Positions 49,801 through 60,288 of a DNA stretch of 64,000 nt are shown in pieces. This stretch comes from Meiothermus sp. Pnk-1. GTDB lineage: Bacteria > Deinococcota > Deinococci > Deinococcales > Thermaceae. The notes below the pieces were generated by a model that saw only the letters and a list, made by a program, of their open reading frames with translations, was not told where the DNA came from and did no database searches. Positions within the stretch are counted from its first letter, which is position 1; each line of letters starts with the position of its first letter. The stretch is taken from NCBI RefSeq assembly GCF_003226535.1, contig NZ_QKOB01000002.1, positions 124,001 to 188,000 on the forward strand, read 5' to 3'. The position numbers and the translations under genes were made by a program.

Positions 49801-50232
49801 GAACTCGGCGAACGAGCCCGCTTGGGGCATACCCTTTTCGCCTTGGGGTGGACCCTTTTGGATTCGGGAGAGCCCGAGTTGGCCGAGGCTTACCTAAGCG
49901 AAGCCGCCGACTTGTGGGGAGAGCGCAAAGAGTGGCGCCACCGGGCGCGCTCGCTGGCGGCGTTGGCCTTGGCCCGCTTACGCTACGGGAACCGCGCCAA
50001 AGCCCGCGAGGCCGCTCAGGAGGCCATGCGCTACCTCGAGGACTGGGCCAAAGGGCTTTTCGACCTACCGTTGGTGCTCTACGCCTACGCCCGCGCCCTG
50101 GGCGACCACGAGGGGCGGCCCTATCTAATCCACAGCCAGCGGGGGATACACGAACTGGCGGCGGCGCTCGAGCCCACCCTGCGCGAGCGCTTGCTGGCCA
50201 ACCGTTTCGTAGCCCATGCCCTGGGTAAATGA
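46858..50232 (+). CDS. SARP/AfsR-like transcription regulator: winged helix, BTAD, ATPase and TPR
   Basis: 1,124 residues. About 1-95 is an OmpR-like winged helix (LSLLGPPTLTLKGKVVELSQRKAVALVAYLA), about 96-245 the BTAD helical repeats (EAIEIYRRLLEADPYQEQEQQAVIRLYALLGETPAALRQYEGY), then an AAA/STAND ATPase (GEPGVGKSRLTQEF; Walker B ILLWEDVHWADESSLEFLPYLV), and about 650-1124 TPR-like helices. This architecture is common in actinobacterial regulators and is less usual here; it likely switches a target operon on binding an unknown ligand. It stands alone, 43 bases after trpC. Confidence 0.85.
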   Translation: MKPHLSLLGPPTLTLKGKVVELSQRKAVALVAYLATRREPVERSVLAGLLWEGDEEAARRNLRQELFRLKGSVFEPLLKQTPQTLALGEVDTDLEAFLGHLTRGEWAKAAGIWRGGFLCGFEVRGGEAFLDWLLPEQERWQGLYREAMLGWARSREAAGAYHEAIEIYRRLLEADPYQEQEQQAVIRLYALLGETPAALRQYEGYREVLRREFGVEPSPETQALYRRLRQGKPLTEAEGFSLPRALNEPPLVGRAEDWMWLEANLCSGVLLLVTGEPGVGKSRLTQEFSRRRGRTLVVRQRESGRRLGFSGFIEAVRVALEQGWDPAGMEAAWRDELAWLVPELAGSLEASFRRERQEGWLREAGRVRFKTRPSRSAKSHLFEALARFVQNWVGPGGILLWEDVHWADESSLEFLPYLVQRSGGLGYMVLATARPEERHPAQLRAVLQELKAEQALRVRVLRNLEVAEVLELIRHLSGQESGGSLFSERLHKSTGGNPFFLLETLRFLFEQGLLRVGEGSWRTPYDAFTADYHELPVPPSVQGAVLSRFQHLTEGTSPMREQALRIAQALALADQPLSLEALRDLLREGSPADNALLAALDQLVQAGLVRAGSDSPGGVRFSLSHELSRQAILAAMPETTRMGFHARFVELLRISGAPPERLALHLHLAGRPREAAQAYLQAARAARSGPLATQALSYYAEARSLLGENLSPADSFALLAEIAELKLILGENPRREVHQMEPLAAELGKAAQYRLRLLEANAAVLSGVVEEGILSARQALELAETPLERGRALFRLAWLEYRGGDPDAQLEPLEQAIQAFHEAGERGLEAQAVRNLSGYWLRLGQLEAFEAAYGEALRLAEATQDRYLLRRLMADRANVDWVKGRYGQSLAAGERLLAEARQTGDLWAVWDALQVQALNASVLGLDEGLEQALQDSLREAEAAGAWRDRAVLRSDLGAGLMAINRLAEAREHLSIALRELQELGERARLGHTLFALGWTLLDSGEPELAEAYLSEAADLWGERKEWRHRARSLAALALARLRYGNRAKAREAAQEAMRYLEDWAKGLFDLPLVLYAYARALGDHEGRPYLIHSQRGIHELAAALEPTLRERLLANRFVAHALGK

Positions 50233-50426
50233 CGGGGATTTAGCGCCCTAGATGTTACGAACGTCCCACGTCCGCAAGGCGCGGGGTTGTACGTGAGAAT
50301 CTACCTGGGGCCTTGGCCCAAAGCGCCGTCCAGGGGAGCACGCACAGCAGATTGCTGAACAGCGGGGTCTGCCGAATACCGAGTCGAGGCCGGGAGATAT
50401 TCCCGGCCTCTGGAATGAGCTTGGGT
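50233..50426. repeat. intergenic region with degenerate repeat remnant and an inverted repeat
   Basis: TTGTACGTGAGAATCTACC at 50286-50304 matches the tail of the 41-bp repeat at 17,049-17,336. A perfect 10-bp inverted repeat, GAGGCCGGGA (50386-50395) with TCCCGGCCTC (50401-50410), follows the sodA stop on the reverse strand; it has no T-tract, so it is at best a weak terminator. No gene is seen. Confidence 0.5.
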
Positions 50427-51032
50427 TTAGAAGCGCTCGGCTACCTTGTCCCAGTTGATCACGTTCCAGATCGCCGCCAGATATTCGGGCCGGCGGTTTT
50501 GGTACTTGAGGTAGTAGGCGTGCTCCCACACGTCGATGCCCAAAAGTGGGGTGTCGCCTTCCATGAGGGGGGAGTCCTGGTTGGCGGTGCTGTAGATTTT
50601 CAGCTTGCCGCCCTTGTCCTTCACCAGCCAGGCCCAGCCCGAGCCAAAGCGGGTGGCCCCGGCTTGGGTCAGCTGCTTCTTGAACTCATCGAAGCTGCCA
50701 AAGGTAGAGTTGATGGCCTCGGCCAGCTTGCCGGTAGGTTCCTTGGCCCCGCCGGGGGTGAGGATGTCCCAGAATAGGGTGTGGTTGTGGTGGCCGCCGC
50801 CATTGTTGCGCACGGCGGTGCGGATGTCCTCGGGCACCTCGTTGATCCGGCGTAGCAGGTCCTCTAGCTCCCAGCCGTGGAGCTCGGGGTGCTTTTCCAA
50901 GGCGGCGTTGAGGTTGTTGACGTAGGCCAGGTGGTGGCCCTGGTAGTGCACCTCCATGGTTTTAGCGTCGATGTGGGGCTCGAGGGCATCCGCGGCATAC
51001 GGGCGTTCGGGCAACTTGAACGGGTAACTCAT
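50427..51032 (-). CDS. sodA: manganese/iron superoxide dismutase
   Basis: 201 residues. Metal ligands H29 ([10 protein letters not shown]), His in [14 protein letters not shown], and Asp/His in [20 protein letters not shown] and the overall sequence favour manganese. Start ATG 51032 has TAGGAGGTGA upstream. It removes superoxide in the cytoplasm. Confidence 0.96.
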   Translation of the reverse strand: MSYPFKLPERPYAADALEPHIDAKTMEVHYQGHHLAYVNNLNAALEKHPELHGWELEDLLRRINEVPEDIRTAVRNNGGGHHNHTLFWDILTPGGAKEPTGKLAEAINSTFGSFDEFKKQLTQAGATRFGSGWAWLVKDKGGKLKIYSTANQDSPLMEGDTPLLGIDVWEHAYYLKYQNRRPEYLAAIWNVINWDKVAERF

Positions 51033-51110
51033 GCTTTCACCTCCTAAAGGGGTACTCTATTACCGGTCTTCCTATCAAGTTGTGAGCCAATGCATATCTA
51101 CGCTTGATTT

Positions 51111-52511
<1,401 letters not shown>

Positions 52512-52567
52512 GGCGCACGTATTCTACCCTGGTAAGGCCATCCACACCTTGCCTGTCCGCCCTCGTG

Positions 52568-52573
52568 TACCAT
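52568..52573 (+). promoter_or_regulatory. -10-like box, leaderless start of ypdA
   Basis: TACCAT seven bases before ATG 52581; this supports 52581 over the in-frame ATG at 52572. Confidence 0.35.
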
Positions 52574-52580
52574 GGGGCGG

Positions 52581-53573
52581 ATGTACGACTTGGTGATCGT
52601 CGGAGCGGGGCCGGTGGGCTTGGCGGCGGCCATCGAGGCCAAGCGGGCCGGGCTCGAGGCGGTGGTGCTGGAAAAGGGTACCCTGCTTGAGACCATCTAC
52701 CGCTGGCCGCGCGAGACGGTCTTCTTCAGCGAGGCCAAAAACCTCGAGATCGGAGGTCACCCTTTTCCCTCCCTGGCCCCCAAGCCTACCCGCCGCGAAG
52801 CCTTGCAGTACTACCGCCGGGTAGCGGAGGTAGAGGGGCTCGAGGTCCGTACCTATACCGAGGCGACGGGAATCGCCGGTCAAGAAGGGAATTTCACCGT
52901 TCGCTACCACGACCGGGAGGGGGAGGGCAGGATGTCGGCCCGGTTCGTCCTGGTGGCCACCGGCTATTACGGCAATCCCAACCGGCTCGGCGTGCCGGGC
53001 GAGAACTTGCCCCATGTCCGCTACGGGATCGAGGAGACCCTGCCTTACTGGAACCGCGAGGTGGTAGTGCTGGGCGGCTCAAACAGCGCGGTGGAAACCG
53101 CCCTTGACCTATATCGGGGTGGGGCTAGGGTCACCGTCGTCCACCGCGAGAGAGAGATTCGGCCTAGCGTCAAGTACTGGCTCAAGCCCGACTTCGAGAA
53201 CCGGGTCAAGGAGGGGGCGATCCGCCTCATCCTGAATGCCGAGGTGCGGGAGATTACCCCCAACGAAGTGAGGCTTGTGGAGCGCTCGAGCACTCAGGCG
53301 TCTCTTACCCGCCTCCGCGCCGACTTCGTGGTCGTGCTGATTGGGTACCGGGCAGTGGACCAACTTTTGCGCCAGGCGGGAGCCCGTTTTGGCGGGGAGA
53401 GCGATGCTCCCTTGCTCTCCGAGGTCTTCGAAACCTCGATTCCCGGCTTGTTCGTGGCAGGTAGCGCAGGCTTTGGCCACGACACCCGCACGGTCTTTAT
53501 CGAAAATGGCCGGGAGCACGCCAAAATCGCGGTTAGAGAGATCGCCCGGCGGACGCAGGAGGTGCCGCGATGA
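52581..53573 (+). CDS. ypdA: YpdA-type NADPH-dependent bacillithiol disulfide reductase
   Basis: 330 residues. FAD motif VIVGAGPVGLAAAIEAKRAG, NADPH motif VVVLGGSNSAVETALDLY, and LFVAGSAGFGHDTRTVFIENGREH at the C-terminus, typical of YpdA. Unlike thioredoxin reductase it has no CxxC. YpdA recycles oxidised bacillithiol, the thiol of Deinococcota and Firmicutes. It overlaps the cupin gene (ATGA). Confidence 0.88.
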   Translation: MYDLVIVGAGPVGLAAAIEAKRAGLEAVVLEKGTLLETIYRWPRETVFFSEAKNLEIGGHPFPSLAPKPTRREALQYYRRVAEVEGLEVRTYTEATGIAGQEGNFTVRYHDREGEGRMSARFVLVATGYYGNPNRLGVPGENLPHVRYGIEETLPYWNREVVVLGGSNSAVETALDLYRGGARVTVVHREREIRPSVKYWLKPDFENRVKEGAIRLILNAEVREITPNEVRLVERSSTQASLTRLRADFVVVLIGYRAVDQLLRQAGARFGGESDAPLLSEVFETSIPGLFVAGSAGFGHDTRTVFIENGREHAKIAVREIARRTQEVPR

Positions 53574-54043
53574 CCTCGGCGGAGGTGATCCGGATCCTGG
53601 GGCTGAAGCCGCATCCCGAGGGGGGCCACTACATCCAGACCTTCAAGTCTCCGCTCCTCCTGGAGGCGCGGCAGGGGCAGCGGGCAGCTTCCACCGCGAT
53701 TTACTTTTTGCTCGAGGCTGGGGATTTTTCCGCTTGGCACAGGGTTTGCTCGGACGAGGTATGGCATTTTTATGCAGGGGGCGGGCTCGAGCTGCACCTG
53801 CTGAGCGAGGAGGGGGTATACAGCAAGGTTCGCATGGGTTCGAACCTCCTGCAAGGGGAGAGGCCTCAAGCCGTGGTTCCGGCGGGGGTCTGGCAAGCGG
53901 CGTGCCCGGTGGGGAATTATGCGCTTGTGGGCTGCACGGTGGCTCCCGGGTTTGAGTTTGCGGACTTTGAATTGCCCTCCCGGGAGGAGCTGGGTCGGCG
54001 TTTCCCTCAGCACGCCGAGCTCATCGCGCGCCTGACCCGCTAA
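53570..54043 (+). CDS. DUF985 cupin-fold protein
   Basis: 157 residues. LKPHPEGGHYIQTFKS, SAWHRVCSDEVWHFYAGG and VPAGVWQAACP with the His/Glu metal-type positions are the DUF985 signature. No function is established. Coupled by a four-base overlap to ypdA, so it may act in thiol or redox metabolism (guess). Confidence 0.85.
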   Translation: MTSAEVIRILGLKPHPEGGHYIQTFKSPLLLEARQGQRAASTAIYFLLEAGDFSAWHRVCSDEVWHFYAGGGLELHLLSEEGVYSKVRMGSNLLQGERPQAVVPAGVWQAACPVGNYALVGCTVAPGFEFADFELPSREELGRRFPQHAELIARLTR

Positions 54044-54088
54044 GCGCGGAAAACCTTGCAGCTTAGGCCGGGAGGTTGTAAGGCTGGC

Positions 54089-54118
54089 TTGACACGGTAT
54101 ACCAAGCCCGAGTAGACT
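54089..54118 (+). promoter_or_regulatory. promoter of the ilv-leu operon leader
   Basis: TTGACA (54089-54094), 18-base spacer, TAGACT (54113-54118). Transcription should start near 54126, about three bases before the leader-peptide GTG. Confidence 0.7.
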
Positions 54119-54128
54119 CCCTCTCAAG

Positions 54129-54209
54129 GTGATTCGAGCTTACGCCAGCATTATTAGCCTATCCCTAGCCCTAGTAGTAGCGGCTAGGGGGGGCTTGGTG
54201 CAGCGATAA
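54129..54209 (+). CDS. Ile/Leu/Val-rich leader peptide of the ilv-leu operon
   Basis: 26 codons from GTG to TAA. Residues 2, 8 and 9 are Ile, 11, 13, 15 and 23 Leu, 16, 17 and 24 Val: ten of 26 are branched-chain. The key Leu/Val codons are CTA and GTA, unusual in this GC-rich genome, and lie on the 5' arm of the first hairpin. It is followed by a terminator and ilvB. It has no good ribosome site, so a near-leaderless start is likely. Confidence 0.8.
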   Translation: MIRAYASIISLSLALVVAARGGLVQR

Positions 54210-54255
54210 GCCAGCAGAACACCATAGACCCCCCGCTCGAGCGGGGGGTTTAGGT
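54163..54255 (+). terminator. ilv-leu attenuator: pause hairpin, antiterminator and terminator
   Basis: Hairpin 1:2 is CCCTAGCC (54163-54170) with GGCTAGGG (54182-54189). The terminator is CCCCCCGC (54229-54236), loop TCGA, GCGGGGGG (54241-54248), then TTTAGGTTT. The G-run 54187-54193 can pair with CCCCCC 54229-54234; a ribosome stalled on the CTA/GTA codons blocks hairpin 1:2 and lets this antiterminator form. Confidence 0.8.
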
Positions 54256-54276
54256 TTGAGCAGACGGGGAGATCTT

Positions 54277-55965
54277 ATGAACGGAGCGGCGGCAATCCTC
54301 AAAGCGTTAGAGAAGCAAGGGGTGACCACCATCTTTGGGCACCCTGGGGGCACCATCATGCCTACCTACGATGCCCTTTACGACTCTCCCATCCGGCATA
54401 TCCTGGTACGGCACGAGCAGGGCGGAGTCCACGCCGCCACTGCCTACGCCCGCGCCAGCGGCAAGGTGGGGGTGGTGATGGCGACCTCGGGGCCGGGGGC
54501 GCTGAACCTGGTCACCGGGCTACAGGACGCGCTGATGGACTCCACCGCCGTCGTGGCCATCACCGGCAACGTGCCCCAGGCGCTCATCGGTACCGATGCT
54601 TTCCAGGAGGCCGACGTCTGCGGCATCACCCAGCCGGTCACCAAGCACAACCTCCAGATCCGCAACGTCAACGATATCCCGCGGGTGATTGCCGAGGCTT
54701 TCTACATCGCCTCCACGGGCCGCCCGGGGCCGGTGCTGGTGGACGTTCCCAAGGACGTGCAGCTCGCGCCCTTCAACGGTAGCTTCGATGTAGAGATCGA
54801 CCTCCCCGGCTACAAGCCCACTTACAAGGGGCACCCCCGCCAGATCGAGCGGGCGCTCGAGGCCATCGAGAGGGCCAAAAAACCCGTCCTGATGGTGGGC
54901 GGCGGGGCCCAGCACGCCGCGGCCGAGATCCTCGAGTTTGCCGAGAAGACCGGCATCCCGGTGATCCCCACCCTGATGGGGCTGGGGGCTTTCCCCGGCA
55001 CCCACCGGCAGTTTCTGGGCATGCCCGGCATGCACGGCTCGGTGGCGGCCAACTGGGCCATCCACAACGCCGACACCATCCTGGCCATCGGCCTGCGCTT
55101 CGATGACCGGGTGACCGGCAAGGTCTCGCGCTTTGCCCCCAACGCCCACACCATCATCCATGTCGATATCGACCCTGCCGAGATCGGCAAGCTGGTGAAC
55201 ACCGCCATCCCGGTGGTGGGCGACGCCCGGTGGGTGGCCGCCGAGCTGGCCAAGGGGGCCAAGCGGCTCGCCATCGCCGAGTGGTGGCAGCAGGTGGACG
55301 AGTGGCGCACCAAGCACCCCTTTAGCTGGACCCCCAAGCCCTACCTGCAAAGCCAGGAGGTTATCCACGCCTTCTGGGAGGCTACCGGTGGCCGGGCCAT
55401 CGTGACGAGTGGGGTGGGGCAGCATCAGATGTTCACCGCGCAGTTCTTCAAGTTCGACCGGCCCCGCTCCTGGATCAACTCCGGCGGGCTGGGCACCATG
55501 GGGGTAGGCCTGCCCTTCGCCATCGGCGCGGCGCTGGCGAGGCCCGGCGAGCTGGTCATCGACTTCGACGGCGACGGCTCCTTCCAGATGACCCTGCAGG
55601 AGCTGGCCACGGTGAAGAAGTACAACCTTCCCGTCAAGATCGTTCTCCTCAACAACGGCTTCTTGGGCATGGTGCGGCAGTGGCAGGACCTCTTCCACGC
55701 CCGGCGCTACAGCGAGGTCTACCTGGCCGACTCTAACCCCGACTTCGCCAAGCTGGCCGAGGCCTACGGCATCAAGGGCGTGACCTTGGAGGATAGGTCC
55801 CGGCTGGCCGAGGCGGTGCGGGAGGTGCTGGCGCACGACGGCCCGGTGCTGCTCGATTGCCGCGTGCACCACGAGGAGGGCGTCTTCCCCATGATCCCTT
55901 CGGGCGGGGCCGCCGAGGACATGATCATCGAGAACCCGCGCGAAGCGGTGGAGGCCGGAGACTGA
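54277..55965 (+). CDS. ilvB: acetolactate synthase large subunit
   Basis: 562 residues, thiamine diphosphate enzyme. The cofactor-activating Glu is in RHEQGGVHAATAYARASGK; the ThDP motif is GDGSFQMTLQELATVKKYNLPVKIVLLNN; WINSGGLGTMGVGLPFAIGAA is also typical. It forms acetolactate and acetohydroxybutyrate for Val, Leu and Ile. The start ATG 54277 has GGGGAG six bases upstream; TTG 54256 lies next to the terminator and is rejected. Confidence 0.95.
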   Translation: MNGAAAILKALEKQGVTTIFGHPGGTIMPTYDALYDSPIRHILVRHEQGGVHAATAYARASGKVGVVMATSGPGALNLVTGLQDALMDSTAVVAITGNVPQALIGTDAFQEADVCGITQPVTKHNLQIRNVNDIPRVIAEAFYIASTGRPGPVLVDVPKDVQLAPFNGSFDVEIDLPGYKPTYKGHPRQIERALEAIERAKKPVLMVGGGAQHAAAEILEFAEKTGIPVIPTLMGLGAFPGTHRQFLGMPGMHGSVAANWAIHNADTILAIGLRFDDRVTGKVSRFAPNAHTIIHVDIDPAEIGKLVNTAIPVVGDARWVAAELAKGAKRLAIAEWWQQVDEWRTKHPFSWTPKPYLQSQEVIHAFWEATGGRAIVTSGVGQHQMFTAQFFKFDRPRSWINSGGLGTMGVGLPFAIGAALARPGELVIDFDGDGSFQMTLQELATVKKYNLPVKIVLLNNGFLGMVRQWQDLFHARRYSEVYLADSNPDFAKLAEAYGIKGVTLEDRSRLAEAVREVLAHDGPVLLDCRVHHEEGVFPMIPSGGAAEDMIIENPREAVEAGD

Positions 55966-55984
55966 CCGGTAGACAGGAGAGTTC

Positions 55985-56497
55985 ATGCGACACGTGGTTT
56001 CCGTTTTGGTCCAGGACAAGCCCGGCGTCCTGCAACGCATCGCGGGCCTGATCGCCCGCCGGGGCTTCAACATCGAGTCGCTGGCGGTGGGGCGCACCCA
56101 CCAGGAGGGGCTCTCGCGCATCTCGCTGGTGGTGACCGGAGACGACCGGGTGCTCGAGCAGGTCGAGAAGCAGCTCAACCGCCTGATCGAGGTCATCAAG
56201 GTCACCGACCACTCCGAGCCCCACGTCGAGCGCGAGCTGGCGCTGGTCAAGGTGGCGGTGCCGGGCATGGAGGAGCGGCTGGAGATCAAGGACATCGCCG
56301 AGGCTTTCCGCGCCCGCATCGTGGACGTGGCCCGGAGGTCGATCATCTTCGAGCTCACCGGCGACTCGAGCAAGGTGCAGAACTTCATCGAAGCCATGCG
56401 GCCTTACGGGCTGATGGAGGTCATGCGCACCGGGGCGGTGGCCCTTTCGCGGGGCGAGAAGACCTTGAAAGTACGCGAGCGAAAGGAGGCCGTGTAA
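55985..56497 (+). CDS. ilvN: acetolactate synthase regulatory subunit
   Basis: 170 residues. ACT domain (VVSVLVQDKPGVLQRIAGLIARRGFNIESLAVGRT) binds valine for feedback inhibition; the C-terminal half (MEVMRTGAVALSRG) is the second IlvN domain. It follows ilvB by 19 bases and forms the holoenzyme with it. Confidence 0.96.
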   Translation: MRHVVSVLVQDKPGVLQRIAGLIARRGFNIESLAVGRTHQEGLSRISLVVTGDDRVLEQVEKQLNRLIEVIKVTDHSEPHVERELALVKVAVPGMEERLEIKDIAEAFRARIVDVARRSIIFELTGDSSKVQNFIEAMRPYGLMEVMRTGAVALSRGEKTLKVRERKEAV

Positions 56498-56525
56498 GGG
56501 CGCGGTTATCCGCGCCTTATCGTTT

Positions 56526-58284
<1,759 letters not shown>

Positions 58285-58367
58285 GCCGCGCGCCATACGC
58301 TGCATGTTACGCACCCCAAGGCGTATGACGTGGCACGTAAGACGTACGACCAAACCAGGAGGTTTCC
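58285..58367. repeat. short repeat remnant between ilvC and leuA
   Basis: GCATGTTACGC and GTATGACGTGGCACGTAAG (58302-58340) resemble GCATGTTGGACGTC...TACGTCATACG at 17,003-17,042 and 63,433-63,445, a dispersed short repeat. AGGAGG precedes leuA. Confidence 0.45.
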
Positions 58368-59927
58368 ATGCGCCACATCCGAATCTTCGACACCACGCTT
58401 CGGGACGGGGAACAATCCCCTGGCGTAGCCCTTTCGCTGCAGCAGAAGCTCGAGATCGCCCACGCCCTGGCCCGGCTGAATGTGGACATCATCGAGGCGG
58501 GCTTCCCGGTCAACGGGGCTAGCGAGTTCGAGTGCGTCTCCCGCATCGCCCGCGAGGTGCAAGGGCCGGTGATCTGTGCCCTGGCCCGTACCCACAAGCT
58601 CGACATTGAGCGGGCGGCGGCGGCGCTCGAGCCCGCCGAGCGGCGCCGCATTCACGTCTTCACCAGCGCCAGCCGGGTGCACCTGGAGTACATGCTCAAG
58701 AAGACGCCCGAGCAGATCCTCGAGCTCACCGACGAGATGGTGCGCTATGCCCGGCAGTTTACCGACGACGTGGAGTTCAGCGCCCAGGACGTCATGCGCG
58801 CCGACTTCGACTTCGTGCTGCGCCTCTACGACGCCGCCATCGCCGCCGGGGCCACCACCATCAACATTCCCGACACCACCGGCTACGGCACCCCGCCGGA
58901 GTACGGCGCCCTGATCAAGCGCATCCACGACGAGGTAGTACGCGGGCGCGACGTGCACATCTCCGCCCACTGCCACGACGACTTGGGTATGGCCACCGCC
59001 AACAGCCTGGCGGCGGTGGAGAACGGCGCGACCCAGATCGAGTGCACCGTCAACGGCATCGGGGAGCGGGCCGGCAACACCGCTTTGGAAGAGGTGGTGA
59101 TGGCGCTCTACGTCCGCCGCGACCACTACCAGGCCGAAACCCGGATCAACACCCGCGAGATCTACCGCATCAGCCGCATGGTCGAGCGCTACACCGGCAT
59201 GGTGGTGCAGCCCAACAAGGCCATCGTGGGGGACAACGCCTTCGCCCACGAGTCGGGCATCCACCAGGACGGGGTGATCAAGAACAAGGAGACCTACGAG
59301 ATCATGAACGCCGAACTCGTAGGCCGCGAGGCCGCCGTGCTGGTGCTGGGCAAGCACTCGGGCCGGGCCGCGGTCAAGAAGGCCCTGCACGACTTGGGCT
59401 ACGAGCTCGACGAGGGCCAGATGCAGACCGTCTTCCAGCGCTTCCGCGAGATCGTAGACCGCAAGGGCCCCATCTCCACCGAGGAACTGCGGGCTTTGGT
59501 GGAGAGCGAGACCGCGTCCAGCGCGCACCTCTTTACCATCGAACAGCTGCAATTCTTCTCCGGCTACGGCATGCTTCCCACCGCCACCGTGCGCCTGAAG
59601 ACCCCCAAGGGCGAGGTGACCACCACGGCCATCGGCGATGGGCCGGTAGACGCGGTTTACAAGGCGCTCGCCGAGGCCATCGAGATTCAGCCCGAACTCG
59701 AGCTCTACCGCGTGGAGGCGGTCACCGGCACCACCGAGGCGCTGGGCGAGGTCACGGTCAAGCTCAAGCTGGGCGAAGTCATGGCCACCGGCCACGGTAT
59801 CTCGCCCGACATCATCGAGGCTTCGGCCCGCGCCTACCTCGATGCGGCCAACAAGCTGGTGGCCGGGCAGGCGGCCAAGCACCCGCCGAGCCTGGACGAG
59901 GTGCAGACCAAGGGCGTAGAACGCTAG
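58368..59927 (+). CDS. leuA: 2-isopropylmalate synthase
   Basis: 519 residues. Catalytic barrel RIFDTTLRDGEQSPGVALS and metal site HISAHCHDDLGMATANSLAA, then the C-terminal LeuA dimer/regulatory domain (TATVRLKTPKGEVTTTAIGDGPVDAVYKALA) that binds leucine. It commits 2-oxoisovalerate to leucine. AGGAGG is upstream. Confidence 0.96.
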   Translation: MRHIRIFDTTLRDGEQSPGVALSLQQKLEIAHALARLNVDIIEAGFPVNGASEFECVSRIAREVQGPVICALARTHKLDIERAAAALEPAERRRIHVFTSASRVHLEYMLKKTPEQILELTDEMVRYARQFTDDVEFSAQDVMRADFDFVLRLYDAAIAAGATTINIPDTTGYGTPPEYGALIKRIHDEVVRGRDVHISAHCHDDLGMATANSLAAVENGATQIECTVNGIGERAGNTALEEVVMALYVRRDHYQAETRINTREIYRISRMVERYTGMVVQPNKAIVGDNAFAHESGIHQDGVIKNKETYEIMNAELVGREAAVLVLGKHSGRAAVKKALHDLGYELDEGQMQTVFQRFREIVDRKGPISTEELRALVESETASSAHLFTIEQLQFFSGYGMLPTATVRLKTPKGEVTTTAIGDGPVDAVYKALAEAIEIQPELELYRVEAVTGTTEALGEVTVKLKLGEVMATGHGISPDIIEASARAYLDAANKLVAGQAAKHPPSLDEVQTKGVER

Positions 59928-59932
59928 TGGAG

Positions 59933-60151
59933 ATGAACCCATCTCGCATGCTGGATGACCTCAAAGCTACCGTCCTTCGCATGGAACAGCGCTTGGATGC
60001 TCTCCAAGACGTGCGGATTGAGGAACTCATGAGGGCTTACCGCGAGCTGGTGCCACGCTTCGAACGGGACCTCGAGGACGAGCGCGACCGGCTCCTCTCG
60101 CGCGGCGCTGCGTTGATGCTGGTGCAGCAGGTATGGAAGGGCAGGCAGTGA
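59933..60151 (+). CDS. small coiled-coil protein in the ilv-leu operon
   Basis: 72 residues from ATG 59933 (alternative GTG 59927 overlapping the leuA stop). MLDDLKATVLRMEQRLDALQDVRIEELMRAYRELV is long amphipathic helix with heptad-like Leu/Met spacing. Its stop overlaps the start of the GNAT remnant (GTGA). No family known to me. Confidence 0.6.
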   Translation: MNPSRMLDDLKATVLRMEQRLDALQDVRIEELMRAYRELVPRFERDLEDERDRLLSRGAALMLVQQVWKGRQ

Positions 60152-60285
60152 TCCGCCCGGCCCGCGTGGGCGACGCCCCTGCCATCGCCCGCGTCCACGT
60201 GGACTCCTGGCGCGAGACCTACTCGGTGTCGGGGGAAGAAGCTGATGGAGTGGGCGTACGGTTGGCGCGACCCGAGGGGGAGTAA
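60148..60285 (+). pseudogene. remnant of a GNAT acetyltransferase gene
   Basis: 45 residues. IRPARVGDAPAIARVHVDSWRETY is the exact N-terminus of a GNAT N-acetyltransferase, but after residue 24 the acetyl-CoA-binding domain is missing and the frame stops. Full-length GNATs are about 150 residues, so this is probably an internal deletion; the coupled start (GTGA) shows it was once translated. Confidence 0.6.
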
Positions 60286-60288
60286 GAC

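Noticed and set aside
50386-50410. Perfect 10-bp inverted repeat as sodA terminator
   Set aside because: There is no T-tract on either strand, so it is not called a terminator; it is noted within the intergenic entry.
54520-56397. 625-residue open frame antisense to ilvB/ilvN
   Set aside because: It is a GC-rich codon shadow of ilvB and ilvN; no family motifs and no initiation signal.
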